Below the pieces are notes generated by a model. The model did no database searches. It saw only the letters and a list, made by a program, of their open reading frames with translations, and was not told the DNA's origin. A DNA stretch of 64,000 nt from Myxococcus xanthus (GTDB lineage: Bacteria > Myxococcota > Myxococcia > Myxococcales > Myxococcaceae): positions 7,854,001 to 7,918,000 of the forward strand of contig NZ_CP017174.1 of assembly GCF_006402735.1 (NCBI RefSeq), written 5' to 3'. The translations under genes were made by a program, and so were the position numbers. Positions 1 through 8,386 of this stretch are shown in pieces (position 1 is the stretch's first letter; every line of letters starts with the position of its first letter).

Positions 1-37
1 CGAATCCCATCGAAAAGACACACGCAATTGTTTATAG

Positions 38-793
38 ATGCGTGTACTTTTCGATACGGCTCTGGAGGCTTCACTGAAGCGCTCGCACACCCGGGAATTC
101 CCCACGCACGTCCTGTACTGGCTCGCCGCTGGCTTCGCCCTGATTTACGTGGTGGCCGCGGCATTTCTCTCGTTCGGCAAGATTTACCTGCTCCCGCAGG
201 ACTTCATCAAAGGGCTCTTCCGCTACCAAGCCGCGCCCATCATCCTGCTGGCGGGCATCCCCTGCGGCCTCTACTTCATCTTCTGGCGGGCCAGCGACTT
301 GTTCGCATGGCTGGCCGCGCCGCCCAAGCTGGTGGTGGATGAGGAGTACCTGCGCGCGGGCGACACGCGCATCGCGTGGCGGAACGTGAGCGCCATCATC
401 ACGGTGCAGAACCACGACCGGCTCGTCCTGCGCCACCGCGGGGGCACCTACCGGCTGAGGCTGAACCTGTGGAGCGACGCGGACGAGCTGTACGCCCACG
501 TAACGGACCATGTCGTCGATGCGCTGATCGAAGGCGTGCACCGGCAGGTCAACGCCGGCAAGGCGGTGCAGTTCGGGCCCCTCACGCTCAGTGGCGCCGG
601 GCTGACACACAAGAAGCGGCTGATGCGCTGGGACGACATCGAGAGCATCCGCTTCCAGGACGAGTTCGAGGAGGGTGTCTCCACCCGCGAACTGGTCATC
701 GCCGCCCAGGGCAAGCCGCTCAAGATTGACGAGGCCCGCATCGTCAACGCGCCCGTCCTCCTGGCCTACCTGTCGCAACGGCTGGCCAACTGA
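38..793 (+). CDS. Membrane protein of unknown function with two N-terminal TM helices
   Basis: 251 residues. Two hydrophobic helices are visible at about residues 27-48 and 66-90. A soluble C-terminal part of about 160 residues follows, with alternating beta-like segments that could form two PH-like folds; this last point is inference. The ATG is the first available start and sits in an A/T-rich stretch. The next gene, 29 bp downstream on the same strand, encodes another two-helix membrane protein of similar design, so the two probably form a pair. No catalytic motif is seen and I do not recognise the family. Confidence 0.7.
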   Translation: MRVLFDTALEASLKRSHTREFPTHVLYWLAAGFALIYVVAAAFLSFGKIYLLPQDFIKGLFRYQAAPIILLAGIPCGLYFIFWRASDLFAWLAAPPKLVVDEEYLRAGDTRIAWRNVSAIITVQNHDRLVLRHRGGTYRLRLNLWSDADELYAHVTDHVVDALIEGVHRQVNAGKAVQFGPLTLSGAGLTHKKRLMRWDDIESIRFQDEFEEGVSTRELVIAAQGKPLKIDEARIVNAPVLLAYLSQRLAN

Positions 794-822
794 TTCCCCT
801 CTCCCCTCACAGGTCGCACGTC

Positions 823-1323
823 ATGGAAATCTACAGTTCCTCACAGAACAAGCAGAAGACACAGAAGCCGCGCGAGGTCTACTACTCGCGCACGAAGCTC
901 ATCATCGGCGCGGTCATCTGGACGGTGGCCTCGGGCCTCTGTGGCATCCTCACCTTCCGGCTGGCGGACAGCCCGGGCGTGATGGCCCTCTGCGGGGCGG
1001 TCAACCTCTGCATGCTCTGGATGCTCTACGGCTGCATCAGGCCGCTGGGCAACCTGGACAAGCCCGCGCTGATTATCGGCCGGGATGGCATCCGCTTCGA
1101 GGACGGCCTGCTGATTGAATGGGCCGACATGACCGAGAATACCTATTACAGCCAGTCCTACATGGGTATCCCCACGCTCAAGCTGATTCAAATCAAGACC
1201 ACGCTGGAGAAGCCCAAGCTGAAGAAGATCCGGGTGGCGGCGCTCGACATCGACAGCGACGAGTACCTGGAGCTCTGCGACACCTACAGCAAGCGCTCGG
1301 CGCTGGCCCCCGCCCGGGCGTAG
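823..1323 (+). CDS. Small membrane protein, STM3941-like
   Basis: 166 residues. A basic N-terminus is followed by two membrane helices at about residues 23-47 and 53-72, then a soluble beta-rich domain containing IIGRDGIRFEDG and LLIEWADM. This layout (two helices, then a 'g-i...W.dI' PH-like domain) resembles the STM3941-type family of small bacterial membrane proteins; that assignment is from memory. It follows the first gene closely and probably shares its transcript. It converges with the TetR gene downstream. No enzymatic residues are evident. Confidence 0.65.
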   Translation: MEIYSSSQNKQKTQKPREVYYSRTKLIIGAVIWTVASGLCGILTFRLADSPGVMALCGAVNLCMLWMLYGCIRPLGNLDKPALIIGRDGIRFEDGLLIEWADMTENTYYSQSYMGIPTLKLIQIKTTLEKPKLKKIRVAALDIDSDEYLELCDTYSKRSALAPARA

Positions 1324-1448
1324 TAGGAAACCTGGCACCCCTGGGTAGATACCGGGGGCGTCCGGTCAGCGGTAGCAGGGTGACACCGCCGCGGAGACAC
1401 GCGCGAGCAGGTCCTCGGTCTCCAGCCGTGCGTCACCCCTCAACTGCC

Positions 1449-1988
1449 TCAGTCCGTGAAGCGCTCGATGAGCAACTCCAGACGCTGACGCAGCACCCGC
1501 GTCGTGGGCAGGTCGGACTGGAGCCCGTCGACGGCCAGCATGAACACCTCGGCGAGCGGCCGCGACTCCAGGACGGCCTGCGTGTACTTGAGCCAGCGCC
1601 GACGGTGTCTCGCCTCGACCTCCGGCAACAGCCGCTCGCAGGCGGCGTAGAACTCGGACGCCATGGGCGCCCCGACCATCAACTCCCACGGCTCCAGGAG
1701 GATGATTTCGTACACCTGGAGCAGCTTGTCGCGCGCGGCGCCCGGACGCGCCAGCACCTGCTCCACGCGGGGGTAGCGCGCCTCGAACAGGGATTCGAAG
1801 ACGGCCGAGAAGATGTCCTCCTTGTTCTTGAACTTCAGATACAGGAGCGGCCGAGACAGGTTCGCCCGCTTCGCGATGTCGTCCAGGGACGTCTTCGCGT
1901 AGCCGAAGCGTAGGAAGCACTCCAGGGCGGCGTCGAGAATCGCCGCCCGGCGCAACGCATCACGCTCCTCGCTCCTGGTGCCCGTCAT
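1449..1988 (-). CDS. TetR/AcrR-family transcriptional regulator
   Basis: 179 residues from the ATG at 1988 (an in-frame TTG lies three codons upstream). The N-terminal 50 residues form a typical TetR helix-turn-helix: AILDAALECFLRFGYAKTS, then LDDIAKRANLSRPLLYLKF. The remainder is an all-helical ligand-binding domain without recognisable ligand residues. The gene is divergent from the MBL-fold hydrolase at 2061, and the gap between them holds a long palindrome (1997-2026), the expected operator. It probably represses itself and the hydrolase plus the downstream NAD(P)-binding protein; this is inferred from layout. Confidence 0.92.
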   Translation of the reverse strand: MTGTRSEERDALRRAAILDAALECFLRFGYAKTSLDDIAKRANLSRPLLYLKFKNKEDIFSAVFESLFEARYPRVEQVLARPGAARDKLLQVYEIILLEPWELMVGAPMASEFYAACERLLPEVEARHRRRWLKYTQAVLESRPLAEVFMLAVDGLQSDLPTTRVLRQRLELLIERFTD

Positions 1989-1996
1989 GCGGAACA

Positions 1997-2026
1997 AATT
2001 GACAAAAATAGCCTATTTCGTCAATT
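1997..2026. promoter_or_regulatory. Palindromic operator between TetR and MBL hydrolase genes
   Basis: The arms AATTGAC (1997-2003) and GTCAATT (2020-2026) are perfect inverted complements. The interior AATAG-C-CTATT continues the symmetry, so nearly the whole 30 bp is palindromic with one extra base. It is A/T-rich in a G/C-rich genome and ends 9 bp before the TetR ATG, where a repressor would block the promoter. Likely binding site of the adjacent TetR protein. Confidence 0.75.
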
Positions 2027-2060
2027 CATCACCGCACAACGACGAGCACGGGTGGACGGC

Positions 2061-3221
2061 ATGACGTGGCGCAGAAGGCTGGCGTATGCGGCAATGGGGA
2101 TGGCGGCGCTGCTGGCCCTGCTGCTGACGGTGGTCGCCATCGAGGCCTGGCCGGCACTGGGCCAGGCCGCGGACGGCGCGCGGAGGGCACGCATGGCGCG
2201 CTCGCCCCAGTGGCAGGGCGGCCACTTCGACAACCCGCAGCCCCTGCGCACTGATACCTGGGGCTCCATCGCGAGCATGTTCAGCGCCAGTCCCGACGTG
2301 AGCCCCGCCCAGGGGGCGCTGCCCTCGGTGGCGCTGGACGGAAGCGCTTTCGGCGCGCCGCCCGCCACCGGCCTGCGCGTCACGTGGTTCGGACACTCGA
2401 CGTCGCTCGTGGAGTTGGACGGGCAGCGGATTCTCATCGACCCGGTGTGGAGCGAACGCGCGTCCCCTTTGAGCTGGATAGGACCGCGCCGCTGGTACGC
2501 CCCGCCCCTGGCGCTGACAGAACTGCCCGCTGTCGACGCGGTCGCCATCTCCCATGACCACTACGACCACCTGGACCATCGAACGCTGCTGGCGATGAAG
2601 GACTGGGACACGTCCTTCATCGTGCCGCTCGGCGTCGGTGCACACCTGGTGGGCTGGGGCATCCCCGAGTCGCGCATCATCGAGCTCGACTGGTGGGAGC
2701 GTGCACGCGTGGGAGCGATGGAGGTCGTCTGCACCCCCGCCCGCCATGCCTCGGGCCGGACGGGCATCGACAAGGACGCGACGCTGTGGTCGGGCTTCGC
2801 GTTCCTGGGCCCCACGCACCGCGTGTACTACTCGGGCGACACGGGCCTGTTCCCCGCCATGAAGGACATTGGCGAGCGGCTGGGGCCCTTCGACCTGACG
2901 ATGATTGAGGTGGGCCAGTACCACAGCGCGTGGCCTGACTGGCACATCGGCCCCGAGCAGGCCGTCACCGCGCACCAGTGGGTCCGGGGGCGCGTGCTGC
3001 TGCCGGTGCACTGGGGCTTGTTCACCCTCGCGCTCCACGGGTGGACGGAGCCCATCGAGCGCGTGCTCGCGGCGGGCGAGGCCGCGGGCGTGAGCGTCAT
3101 CGTCCCGAAGCCGGGTGAGCGCGTCGAACCCGGTGCGCCGTCCTCCCCCGAGCGCTGGTGGCCCTCGCTGCCGTGGAACACGGCGGTGCAGGACCCCATC
3201 GTCTCCACCCAGTTGGACTGA
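2061..3221 (+). CDS. MBL-fold metallohydrolase (UlaG/NAPE-PLD-like)
   Basis: 386 residues from the ATG at 2061 (an in-frame GTG lies at 2052; GGTGG precedes the ATG by 5 bp). An N-terminal hydrophobic helix (about residues 10-30) anchors or exports the protein. The metallo-beta-lactamase fold follows: TWFGHSTSLVELDG, the zinc motif HDHYDHLD, then YYSGDTGLF and a late LLPVHWGLF histidine. The WFGHS start and HWG end are typical of the UlaG/NAPE-phospholipase D branch, which hydrolyses phosphodiester or lactone substrates; the substrate here is unknown. Likely co-transcribed with the gene at 3256 and controlled by the divergent TetR protein. Confidence 0.88.
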   Translation: MTWRRRLAYAAMGMAALLALLLTVVAIEAWPALGQAADGARRARMARSPQWQGGHFDNPQPLRTDTWGSIASMFSASPDVSPAQGALPSVALDGSAFGAPPATGLRVTWFGHSTSLVELDGQRILIDPVWSERASPLSWIGPRRWYAPPLALTELPAVDAVAISHDHYDHLDHRTLLAMKDWDTSFIVPLGVGAHLVGWGIPESRIIELDWWERARVGAMEVVCTPARHASGRTGIDKDATLWSGFAFLGPTHRVYYSGDTGLFPAMKDIGERLGPFDLTMIEVGQYHSAWPDWHIGPEQAVTAHQWVRGRVLLPVHWGLFTLALHGWTEPIERVLAAGEAAGVSVIVPKPGERVEPGAPSSPERWWPSLPWNTAVQDPIVSTQLD

Positions 3222-3255
3222 CGTCCCTGCCCGTCTGACTTCAGGAGTCCCCCAC

Positions 3256-3930
3256 ATGCGAGTCATCCTCTTTGGCGCCACGGGCATGGTCGGCCAGGGC
3301 GTCCTGCGCGAATGCCTGTTCGCTCCGGACGTGGAGCGCGTCCTCACCGTGGGCCGCGGTGCCACGGGGCAACGCCACGAGAAGCTCACCGAACTGGTCC
3401 ACACGGACCTCCAGGACTTCTCCGCCGTGGCGGAGCAACTCACGGGCTACGACGTGTGCATCTTCAGCCTGGGCGTGTCGTCGGCGGGCATGACGGAGCA
3501 GGCGTACCGGCGCGTCACGTTCGACCTCACGCTGGCTGCGGCCCAGGCGCTGGGCCAGTACAACCCTGGCATGCGCTTCCTCTACGTCTCGGGCGCGGGA
3601 ACCGACAGCTCGGAACGCGGGCGCACCATGTGGGCGCGCGTGAAGGGAGAGACTGAGAACACGCTGCTCCGGCAGTCCACCCTGTCCGCGTACATGTTCC
3701 GGCCCGGCTATATCCAGCCAATGCACGGCATCCGGTCGAAGACGCGGCTGTACCAGGCGCTCTATACGGTGATGGCGCCGCTCTATCCCGTCTGGAAGGC
3801 ACTGTTCCCCACCTTCGTGACGACGACGGAGCAGCTGGGCCACGCGATGCTCGCCGTCGCCAGGCAGGGCGCTTCGAAGCGCGTGCTCGAAAATCGGGAC
3901 ATCAACGACCTCGCGGTGGCAGCGAGCTGA
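3256..3930 (+). CDS. NAD(P)-binding Rossmann protein (NmrA/atypical SDR type)
   Basis: 224 residues from the ATG at 3256, preceded by AGGAG; a longer open frame upstream overlaps the MBL gene and is rejected. The protein opens with MRVILFGATGMVGQG, the GxxGxxG dinucleotide site of NmrA/HSCARG-like atypical short-chain dehydrogenases. A YVSGAGTDSSERG segment sits where such proteins carry their active-site region. It lies 34 bp after the MBL hydrolase, probably in one TetR-controlled operon. Family members act as oxidoreductases or redox sensors; which applies here cannot be told. Confidence 0.88.
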   Translation: MRVILFGATGMVGQGVLRECLFAPDVERVLTVGRGATGQRHEKLTELVHTDLQDFSAVAEQLTGYDVCIFSLGVSSAGMTEQAYRRVTFDLTLAAAQALGQYNPGMRFLYVSGAGTDSSERGRTMWARVKGETENTLLRQSTLSAYMFRPGYIQPMHGIRSKTRLYQALYTVMAPLYPVWKALFPTFVTTTEQLGHAMLAVARQGASKRVLENRDINDLAVAAS

Positions 3931-4094
3931 ACCGGACTCCAGGTTGCCCCCAGGACTTCGAGGGCGACCGGGCGTTCACTCCCTGGCAGGCCGAGCCGCT
4001 CGCCTGCCGCCCGAGTTGGCGCCTGCCCGTCCGCCCGGCCCAGGTGCCCCTCCCTGCGCCAGGAAGCACCTTGAGCGCGGGAGGCAGAGAGCGG

Positions 4095-4655
4095 ATGAAC
4101 AGACGACTCGCTTCGTTTTTCCGAAGAGACCCGGCCGAAGTCCAGGGCGCGTATTTCCTGCTGAAGGGCCTGTTGCCCTGGTTCCAGCCGAAGCGGGTCA
4201 CCCGGTTCACCGGGCCCATCCGCGAAGGCTGGCTGATGAAGACGGTGGGCGGACTCGCCGGCACGGTGGGCGCGACGCTCCTGTCCGCGCACCGCCATGG
4301 CCGCGTCACGCCGGAGCTCAGGAAGCTGGGCATCTGGAGCGCGCTCACACTCCTGATGGTCGACGTCTCCACGTACGCCACGAACCGGAAGCGGCGCTCC
4401 GTCGTCTTCCTGGCCGATGCGGCCGTTCAGTCCGCGCTGCTCGCGGCGCAGTGGCGCGCGTGCAGCCGCAGGCCGGTGGTCATCGACGCACGCGCCTCCA
4501 GCCTTCGCGACCCGTCGCGGTACGGCGCGGGCGAGCATGGACGGTGGAACATCCTCCCTGGCGAGTCACGCGACGCGGCGGGCAATCGCGACATCGTCGC
4601 CGAAGGCTCCATGTCTTCGTTTCCCGCCAGCGACCCGCCTTCCTACATGGGTTGA
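4095..4655 (+). CDS. Hypothetical membrane-associated protein
   Basis: 186 residues from the ATG at 4095, preceded by GGGAGG about 10 bp upstream; a longer frame from 4044 lacks such a site. The N-terminus is basic (MNRRLASFFRRDP). At least three hydrophobic stretches follow (about residues 52-66, 78-90 and 104-118). The C-terminal 60 residues are polar with an ASDPPSYMG end. It resembles small uncharacterised membrane proteins with a conserved GxxxR...G.....K pattern, but I cannot name the family. It stands just before the retron cassette with a 92-bp gap and need not belong to it. Confidence 0.6.
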   Translation: MNRRLASFFRRDPAEVQGAYFLLKGLLPWFQPKRVTRFTGPIREGWLMKTVGGLAGTVGATLLSAHRHGRVTPELRKLGIWSALTLLMVDVSTYATNRKRRSVVFLADAAVQSALLAAQWRACSRRPVVIDARASSLRDPSRYGAGEHGRWNILPGESRDAAGNRDIVAEGSMSSFPASDPPSYMG

Positions 4656-4747
4656 CCGCTCACCACTGTGTCTCCCAGAGCGGTCGGTGTAAACCGGGGA
4701 GCGTGAACGAAAGCTGGGAGCGGCGATTCCGCCGAGAGGTAAAAGAG

Positions 4748-6613
4748 ATGGACGCCGCCCTGCGTGGCGTCCTGTCCCGGACACAGTCCGACGAAGAACT
4801 CCGTGCCGCCCTCGAGGAACTGGCGCGCCGCTCCGCCTTCCGGTCCTTCACCTGGCTGTGGGGGCCCGCCCTCCACGCCAGGGACCGCGTCCGCTTCCGC
4901 CCCCTCATGCTGTCCTGCTTCTCGCCCAGCAGCATCACCGCCGACGGGCAGTGGCAGAACCCCTGGCTCGGGGAGAATGCCTCCGCGCTGGAGGTCTGGC
5001 TCTTCGACGCGGACCGCACCGACGACGTGGAGATGTTCCGCCGCCTCCTGGCCTGGAAGCTCGCGGGTCTGCGCCTCCCCCGGCAGACGGAGTTCTGGCA
5101 GACAGAGGTGGTGCGGCGTGTCCAGAAAGCGCCCACGCGCGCGGCGCGGCACACCGAACTCGCCAAGATGGACATCGGCTGGGGCCGGCTGGACGAGCCC
5201 ACCGCCCTGGCCCTGGACGCACTGGACGCGGAGGCCGCCCGGCCCTTCATCCTGGAGCACCTGCCGTTGAGATGGCCCCGCGAGCGCCAGCCCATGTGGA
5301 ACACGCTGCGCGAGCGGGCCCAGGCGCGGGGTGACGCGGCCCTGGCCTCCGCGCTCTACCGGCGATGCGTGGATGAGCCCACATGGTGCCGTGATGCCCT
5401 GGCGCTCGCACGCACCGTCCAGCCCCCCGCCGAGCTGGTCGCCGCGCTGAAGGCACACCACCCGGAGACGCCCATGCCCGGCGCGGCGCAGCTCTTCGTG
5501 GAGCTGGCGGAGGCGCGCGGGCGGGACGTAGTGCCCTACCTCCTCGGCCATCTGCGGGCGGTGGCTCCTCGCTGGGGCGCGCTGGGACGAAAGGACGCGA
5601 AGGGCTTCCCGGAGCTGCTGGCGCTCGCGCGGGCGCGGGACTGGGACGATGTATGGGGCGCGCTCCTGCGCACCTCGGCCATGGCGGAGACGTATGACGC
5701 GGAGGTGCTGCGGCTGGTGCGGGACGACGCATCCCTCCCGGCCCGGACTCGACGCCGGCTGCTCCAACTGGCGGGCGCGGGCGGCGAATGGAATCTCCCC
5801 GGCCTGGGCCTGGCCCGGGTGCAGCGGCTGACGGACGCCACCGCCACCGCACTGTACGCGCGCTTCCCGGAGTTGGTACGTGGCCCCTTCCGCATGCACG
5901 TCGCTTCGAGCTGGCGCGCCGCGTACCCCAAGCTGGTGATGCGCGCGCTGGAAGCGAACGACGAGGACCTGCTGGACTTCCTCGCCAGTCGCGCCGCCAT
6001 GCACGTCCCGACGACGGGGAGCGCGAAGGAGTGGGAGAAGGTGCTCGACGCGATGGCCGCGCACTACGAGGCCCTGCCGAAGGAGGGCGGCGTCTTCGCC
6101 CGCCGCGCCGCCAACGCGCTGGGCACCCTGCCCGCCTATTCCATCTGGACCTTCGACACGCTGCTGGAGAAGAACCGGCTGGCGCGGCTGTTCTTCCTCC
6201 GCTCGGATGACTTCTACCTGGCCGAGCCCCGCGCCGTGCGCGACCTGCTGGAGGCGCCGCAGATTCACGTCCAGGCGCTGGCCTTCCGGCTGCTCGGCCG
6301 CGACTCCGCGAAAGCCCGTGAGGTGGCCGCACAGAACGTGGACCTGCTCCAGGCCACCCTGCTGAGGCCCCTGCACCGGCGCACGCGTCACGCCGCCTTC
6401 GACGCGCTGGCCAACGCCGCCGCCCACAGCGTGGAGGCCGCCCGCGTGCTGGTGCCGCGCGTGCGTGACGCCTTCGCGCTGCCGGACTCGCGCTATCCCA
6501 AGGAGTCGCTGATGGCGCTGCTGGCCCGCATGCTGACGCGCTGGCCCGAGCTGCGAGGCTCCGCGGAAGTCCCCCACGTCTTCGGCCTGCCCGCGAAAGG
6601 AGACGGCGCGTGA
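4748..6613 (+). CDS. HEAT-like helical-repeat protein, first gene of retron cassette
   Basis: 621 residues from the ATG at 4748, preceded by GAGAGG; an in-frame GTG at 4703 is the alternative. The sequence is almost entirely alpha-helical, rich in Leu/Ala/Arg, with repeated helix-pair patterns such as VLRLVRDDASLPARTRRRLL and VQALAFRLLGRDSAKAREVA, like HEAT/ARM-type solenoids. No catalytic motif, signal or membrane helix is seen. Its TGA overlaps the GTG of the SWIM zinc-finger gene (GTGA), so the two are translationally coupled, and the retron RNA and reverse transcriptase follow at once. I infer it is a retron accessory or effector component. The solenoid call is by eye. Confidence 0.85.
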   Translation: MDAALRGVLSRTQSDEELRAALEELARRSAFRSFTWLWGPALHARDRVRFRPLMLSCFSPSSITADGQWQNPWLGENASALEVWLFDADRTDDVEMFRRLLAWKLAGLRLPRQTEFWQTEVVRRVQKAPTRAARHTELAKMDIGWGRLDEPTALALDALDAEAARPFILEHLPLRWPRERQPMWNTLRERAQARGDAALASALYRRCVDEPTWCRDALALARTVQPPAELVAALKAHHPETPMPGAAQLFVELAEARGRDVVPYLLGHLRAVAPRWGALGRKDAKGFPELLALARARDWDDVWGALLRTSAMAETYDAEVLRLVRDDASLPARTRRRLLQLAGAGGEWNLPGLGLARVQRLTDATATALYARFPELVRGPFRMHVASSWRAAYPKLVMRALEANDEDLLDFLASRAAMHVPTTGSAKEWEKVLDAMAAHYEALPKEGGVFARRAANALGTLPAYSIWTFDTLLEKNRLARLFFLRSDDFYLAEPRAVRDLLEAPQIHVQALAFRLLGRDSAKAREVAAQNVDLLQATLLRPLHRRTRHAAFDALANAAAHSVEAARVLVPRVRDAFALPDSRYPKESLMALLARMLTRWPELRGSAEVPHVFGLPAKGDGA

Positions 6614-8208
6614 CGGCCTCCAGCTTCCTCTACGCCACGCCCTCCGTGTTCGAGTCCACCCGGGAGCGCGCGCAGCTCAGCCTGTCCGCGGACGCGCACC
6701 GCCCCGTGCGTTTCCACGCGCGCGTGGCCCGGGACGTCCTGTCCCTCCGGATGGCGCTCCAGGCGCTCGGCGGGCTCATCTGGCAATCGGACGCGTGGAA
6801 CGAGACGTGGGGCGGCGGGTTGCTGGACCCGCTCATCACCGTGCACCCCGACCGCGTCTTCTTCGAGGCCTTCAGCCAGGACCAGAGCGCCTACGGGCTC
6901 GTCATCGTGGACCGCGGCCTCTTCGAGCCCGAGGGTGAGGTGCGCTGTGGCACCACCAACGTGGACTTCACCGCCTGGCTGTGGGCGGCGCTGGCCGAGA
7001 TGCGCTCCACCCGGGAGACACACCTGCGCATCGGTCCGGAGGGACTCGACGTGCGCACCACCGGCGCGGGCGGTCGCTTCGAGCAGAAGGTGGACGTCCC
7101 GGAGCCCTGGGTGCGGGGCCTGCTCCAACTCCAGGGCGGCATGGCGATGCCCGGCACCCGCCTGACCGCGCGGCCGGTGGACCTGCTCTCCGCGGTGCGC
7201 TTCCTCAGCCACACCAAGGCCAAGGTGTCACCGCGCGCGCTGCGCTACGAACTCCACCCGGGAAATGACGCGCGGCTGATGCTGGAGCCTTGGGAGCACC
7301 CCGTGCCCTTGAAGGGCGCGGTCCACGGCTACACGGCGCCTCGCATCATCCGGGCCTGGGGCCGCCGGCGGCTGCGGCTGCTGGAGCCGCTGCTGCCCTA
7401 CGCGGAGCGGGTGGACATCTACCTGAAGGGCCGCGCGCTGCCGCACTTCTATGTCGCGCACCTGCCCGGCGGCGTGCGCTTCCTGTTGGGCCTGTCCGGG
7501 TGGACGGCGAATCATTGGACGAACACCGCGGGCATGGACCTGCTGCTGGAGCCGGCGCGCGACGACGCGCTGGCGGAGCGTGTGCTCGGCGTGCTGCGCG
7601 AGCGCTTTCATGCCTCGACCGAGGACGTGGCCACCGCCCTGGGCGTGGACACGGCGCGGGCCGCGGGCGCCCTGGCGGCGCAATGCGCGGCCGGGCGTGC
7701 CCTCTTCGACGTGGAGGCGCGGAACTGGCGCCACCGCGAGCTGTTCGCCACGCCGGTGGACCTGGGCCGCCTGTACCCGCCTGACGCCCGCCGTGAGGAA
7801 GCGGAGCGCCTGGAGGCCGCGGGCGAGGTGGAGGTGACCTCCGCGGCGCCGAGAGAGAAGCGCAATGTCCGCACGCTGAACACGCCGGAGGGGCCCGTCA
7901 CGCGCGAGGTGGTCCACCGGGACTGGGTGGTCCATGGCCGCGCGGGCCCGCAGTCGGGCGTCGAGCTGGTGATGAACGACGAGGACCGTGTCCTCTTCGG
8001 CCGGTGCGGCTGCGAGTACTTCAGCGAGCACCTGCTGAACCAGGGCCCCTGCGCACACCTGCTCGCGCTCAGCCGCCTGGCGCGAGCGCAGCGCCGCGAA
8101 CTCAGCAGCTCCGAGCCCGCCTCTGCGGACGCGCTCGCGGCCCGGGCGGCGGAGGCGGGCGCGCGGCGGCGGCCCACAGAGGCGCTTGACCCGGGAGACG
8201 ACGAATGA
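6610..8208 (+). CDS. SWIM zinc-finger protein, second gene of retron cassette
   Basis: 532 residues from a GTG that overlaps the preceding TGA; AAGGAG lies 8 bp upstream. Near the C-terminus stands a clear SWIM finger, CxC-x12-CxH (Cys466, Cys468, Cys481, His483; FGRCGCEYFSEHLL then CAH), a zinc-binding motif implicated in DNA or protein binding. The first 400 residues have no recognised catalytic site. They include a mixed alpha/beta central region and a helical stretch around residues 330-360 (DVATALGVDTARAAGAL) that looks like a winged-helix. The stop lies 11 bp before the retron a1 repeat. Probably the nucleic-acid-sensing or effector arm of the cassette; inference. Confidence 0.9.
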   Translation: MTASSFLYATPSVFESTRERAQLSLSADAHRPVRFHARVARDVLSLRMALQALGGLIWQSDAWNETWGGGLLDPLITVHPDRVFFEAFSQDQSAYGLVIVDRGLFEPEGEVRCGTTNVDFTAWLWAALAEMRSTRETHLRIGPEGLDVRTTGAGGRFEQKVDVPEPWVRGLLQLQGGMAMPGTRLTARPVDLLSAVRFLSHTKAKVSPRALRYELHPGNDARLMLEPWEHPVPLKGAVHGYTAPRIIRAWGRRRLRLLEPLLPYAERVDIYLKGRALPHFYVAHLPGGVRFLLGLSGWTANHWTNTAGMDLLLEPARDDALAERVLGVLRERFHASTEDVATALGVDTARAAGALAAQCAAGRALFDVEARNWRHRELFATPVDLGRLYPPDARREEAERLEAAGEVEVTSAAPREKRNVRTLNTPEGPVTREVVHRDWVVHGRAGPQSGVELVMNDEDRVLFGRCGCEYFSEHLLNQGPCAHLLALSRLARAQRRELSSSEPASADALAARAAEAGARRRPTEALDPGDDE

Positions 8209-8219
8209 CGATAACAGCA

Positions 8220-8386
8220 GGTGCTCTCGGGAGAGGCCAGGGCTCGCAGATGAGCCATGAGTACCGCGGTGTTTCGCCGCGGGGGTGTTCTGTCCCCATC
8301 TCTTCGCCAGGGTCCCAGCGTACGCAACGCCGGGAGCCCCGGGTCCAACGCCTCGCAGGTCGTCCCCTGGCCTCTTCCGGAGCACC
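8220..8386 (+). ncRNA. Retron msr-msd RNA with a1/a2 inverted repeats
   Basis: a1 (8220-8242) and a2 (8364-8386) are inverted repeats forming about 22 pairs with one bulged T and one G.U wobble. Between them lie a short stem GGCTC/GAGCC (8241-8256), an 8-bp stem with a TTT loop (CCGCGGTG-TTT-CGCCGCGG, 8264-8282) of the kind found in retron msr, and a longer hairpin at 8310-8339 (arms GGGTCCCAGCGT and ACGCCGGGAGCCC, loop ACGCA, one mismatch, one bulged G) suited to be the msd stem. a1 starts 11 bp after the SWIM gene stop, and a2 ends at the base before the RT ATG. Order a1-msr-msd-a2-RT is diagnostic of retrons. The short span suggests a small msDNA; branch G and msDNA ends are not resolved. 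Confidence 0.88.

Noticed and set aside
4643..6577. 644-codon minus-strand open frame
   Set aside because: Antisense to the HEAT-like retron gene; Gln/Arg/Val-rich and without domain signals.
8261..8300. CCGCGG-rich hairpin read as a possible transcription terminator of the SWIM gene
   Set aside because: It lies between the retron a1 and a2 repeats, has a TTT loop and no T-tract, so an msr stem is the better reading.
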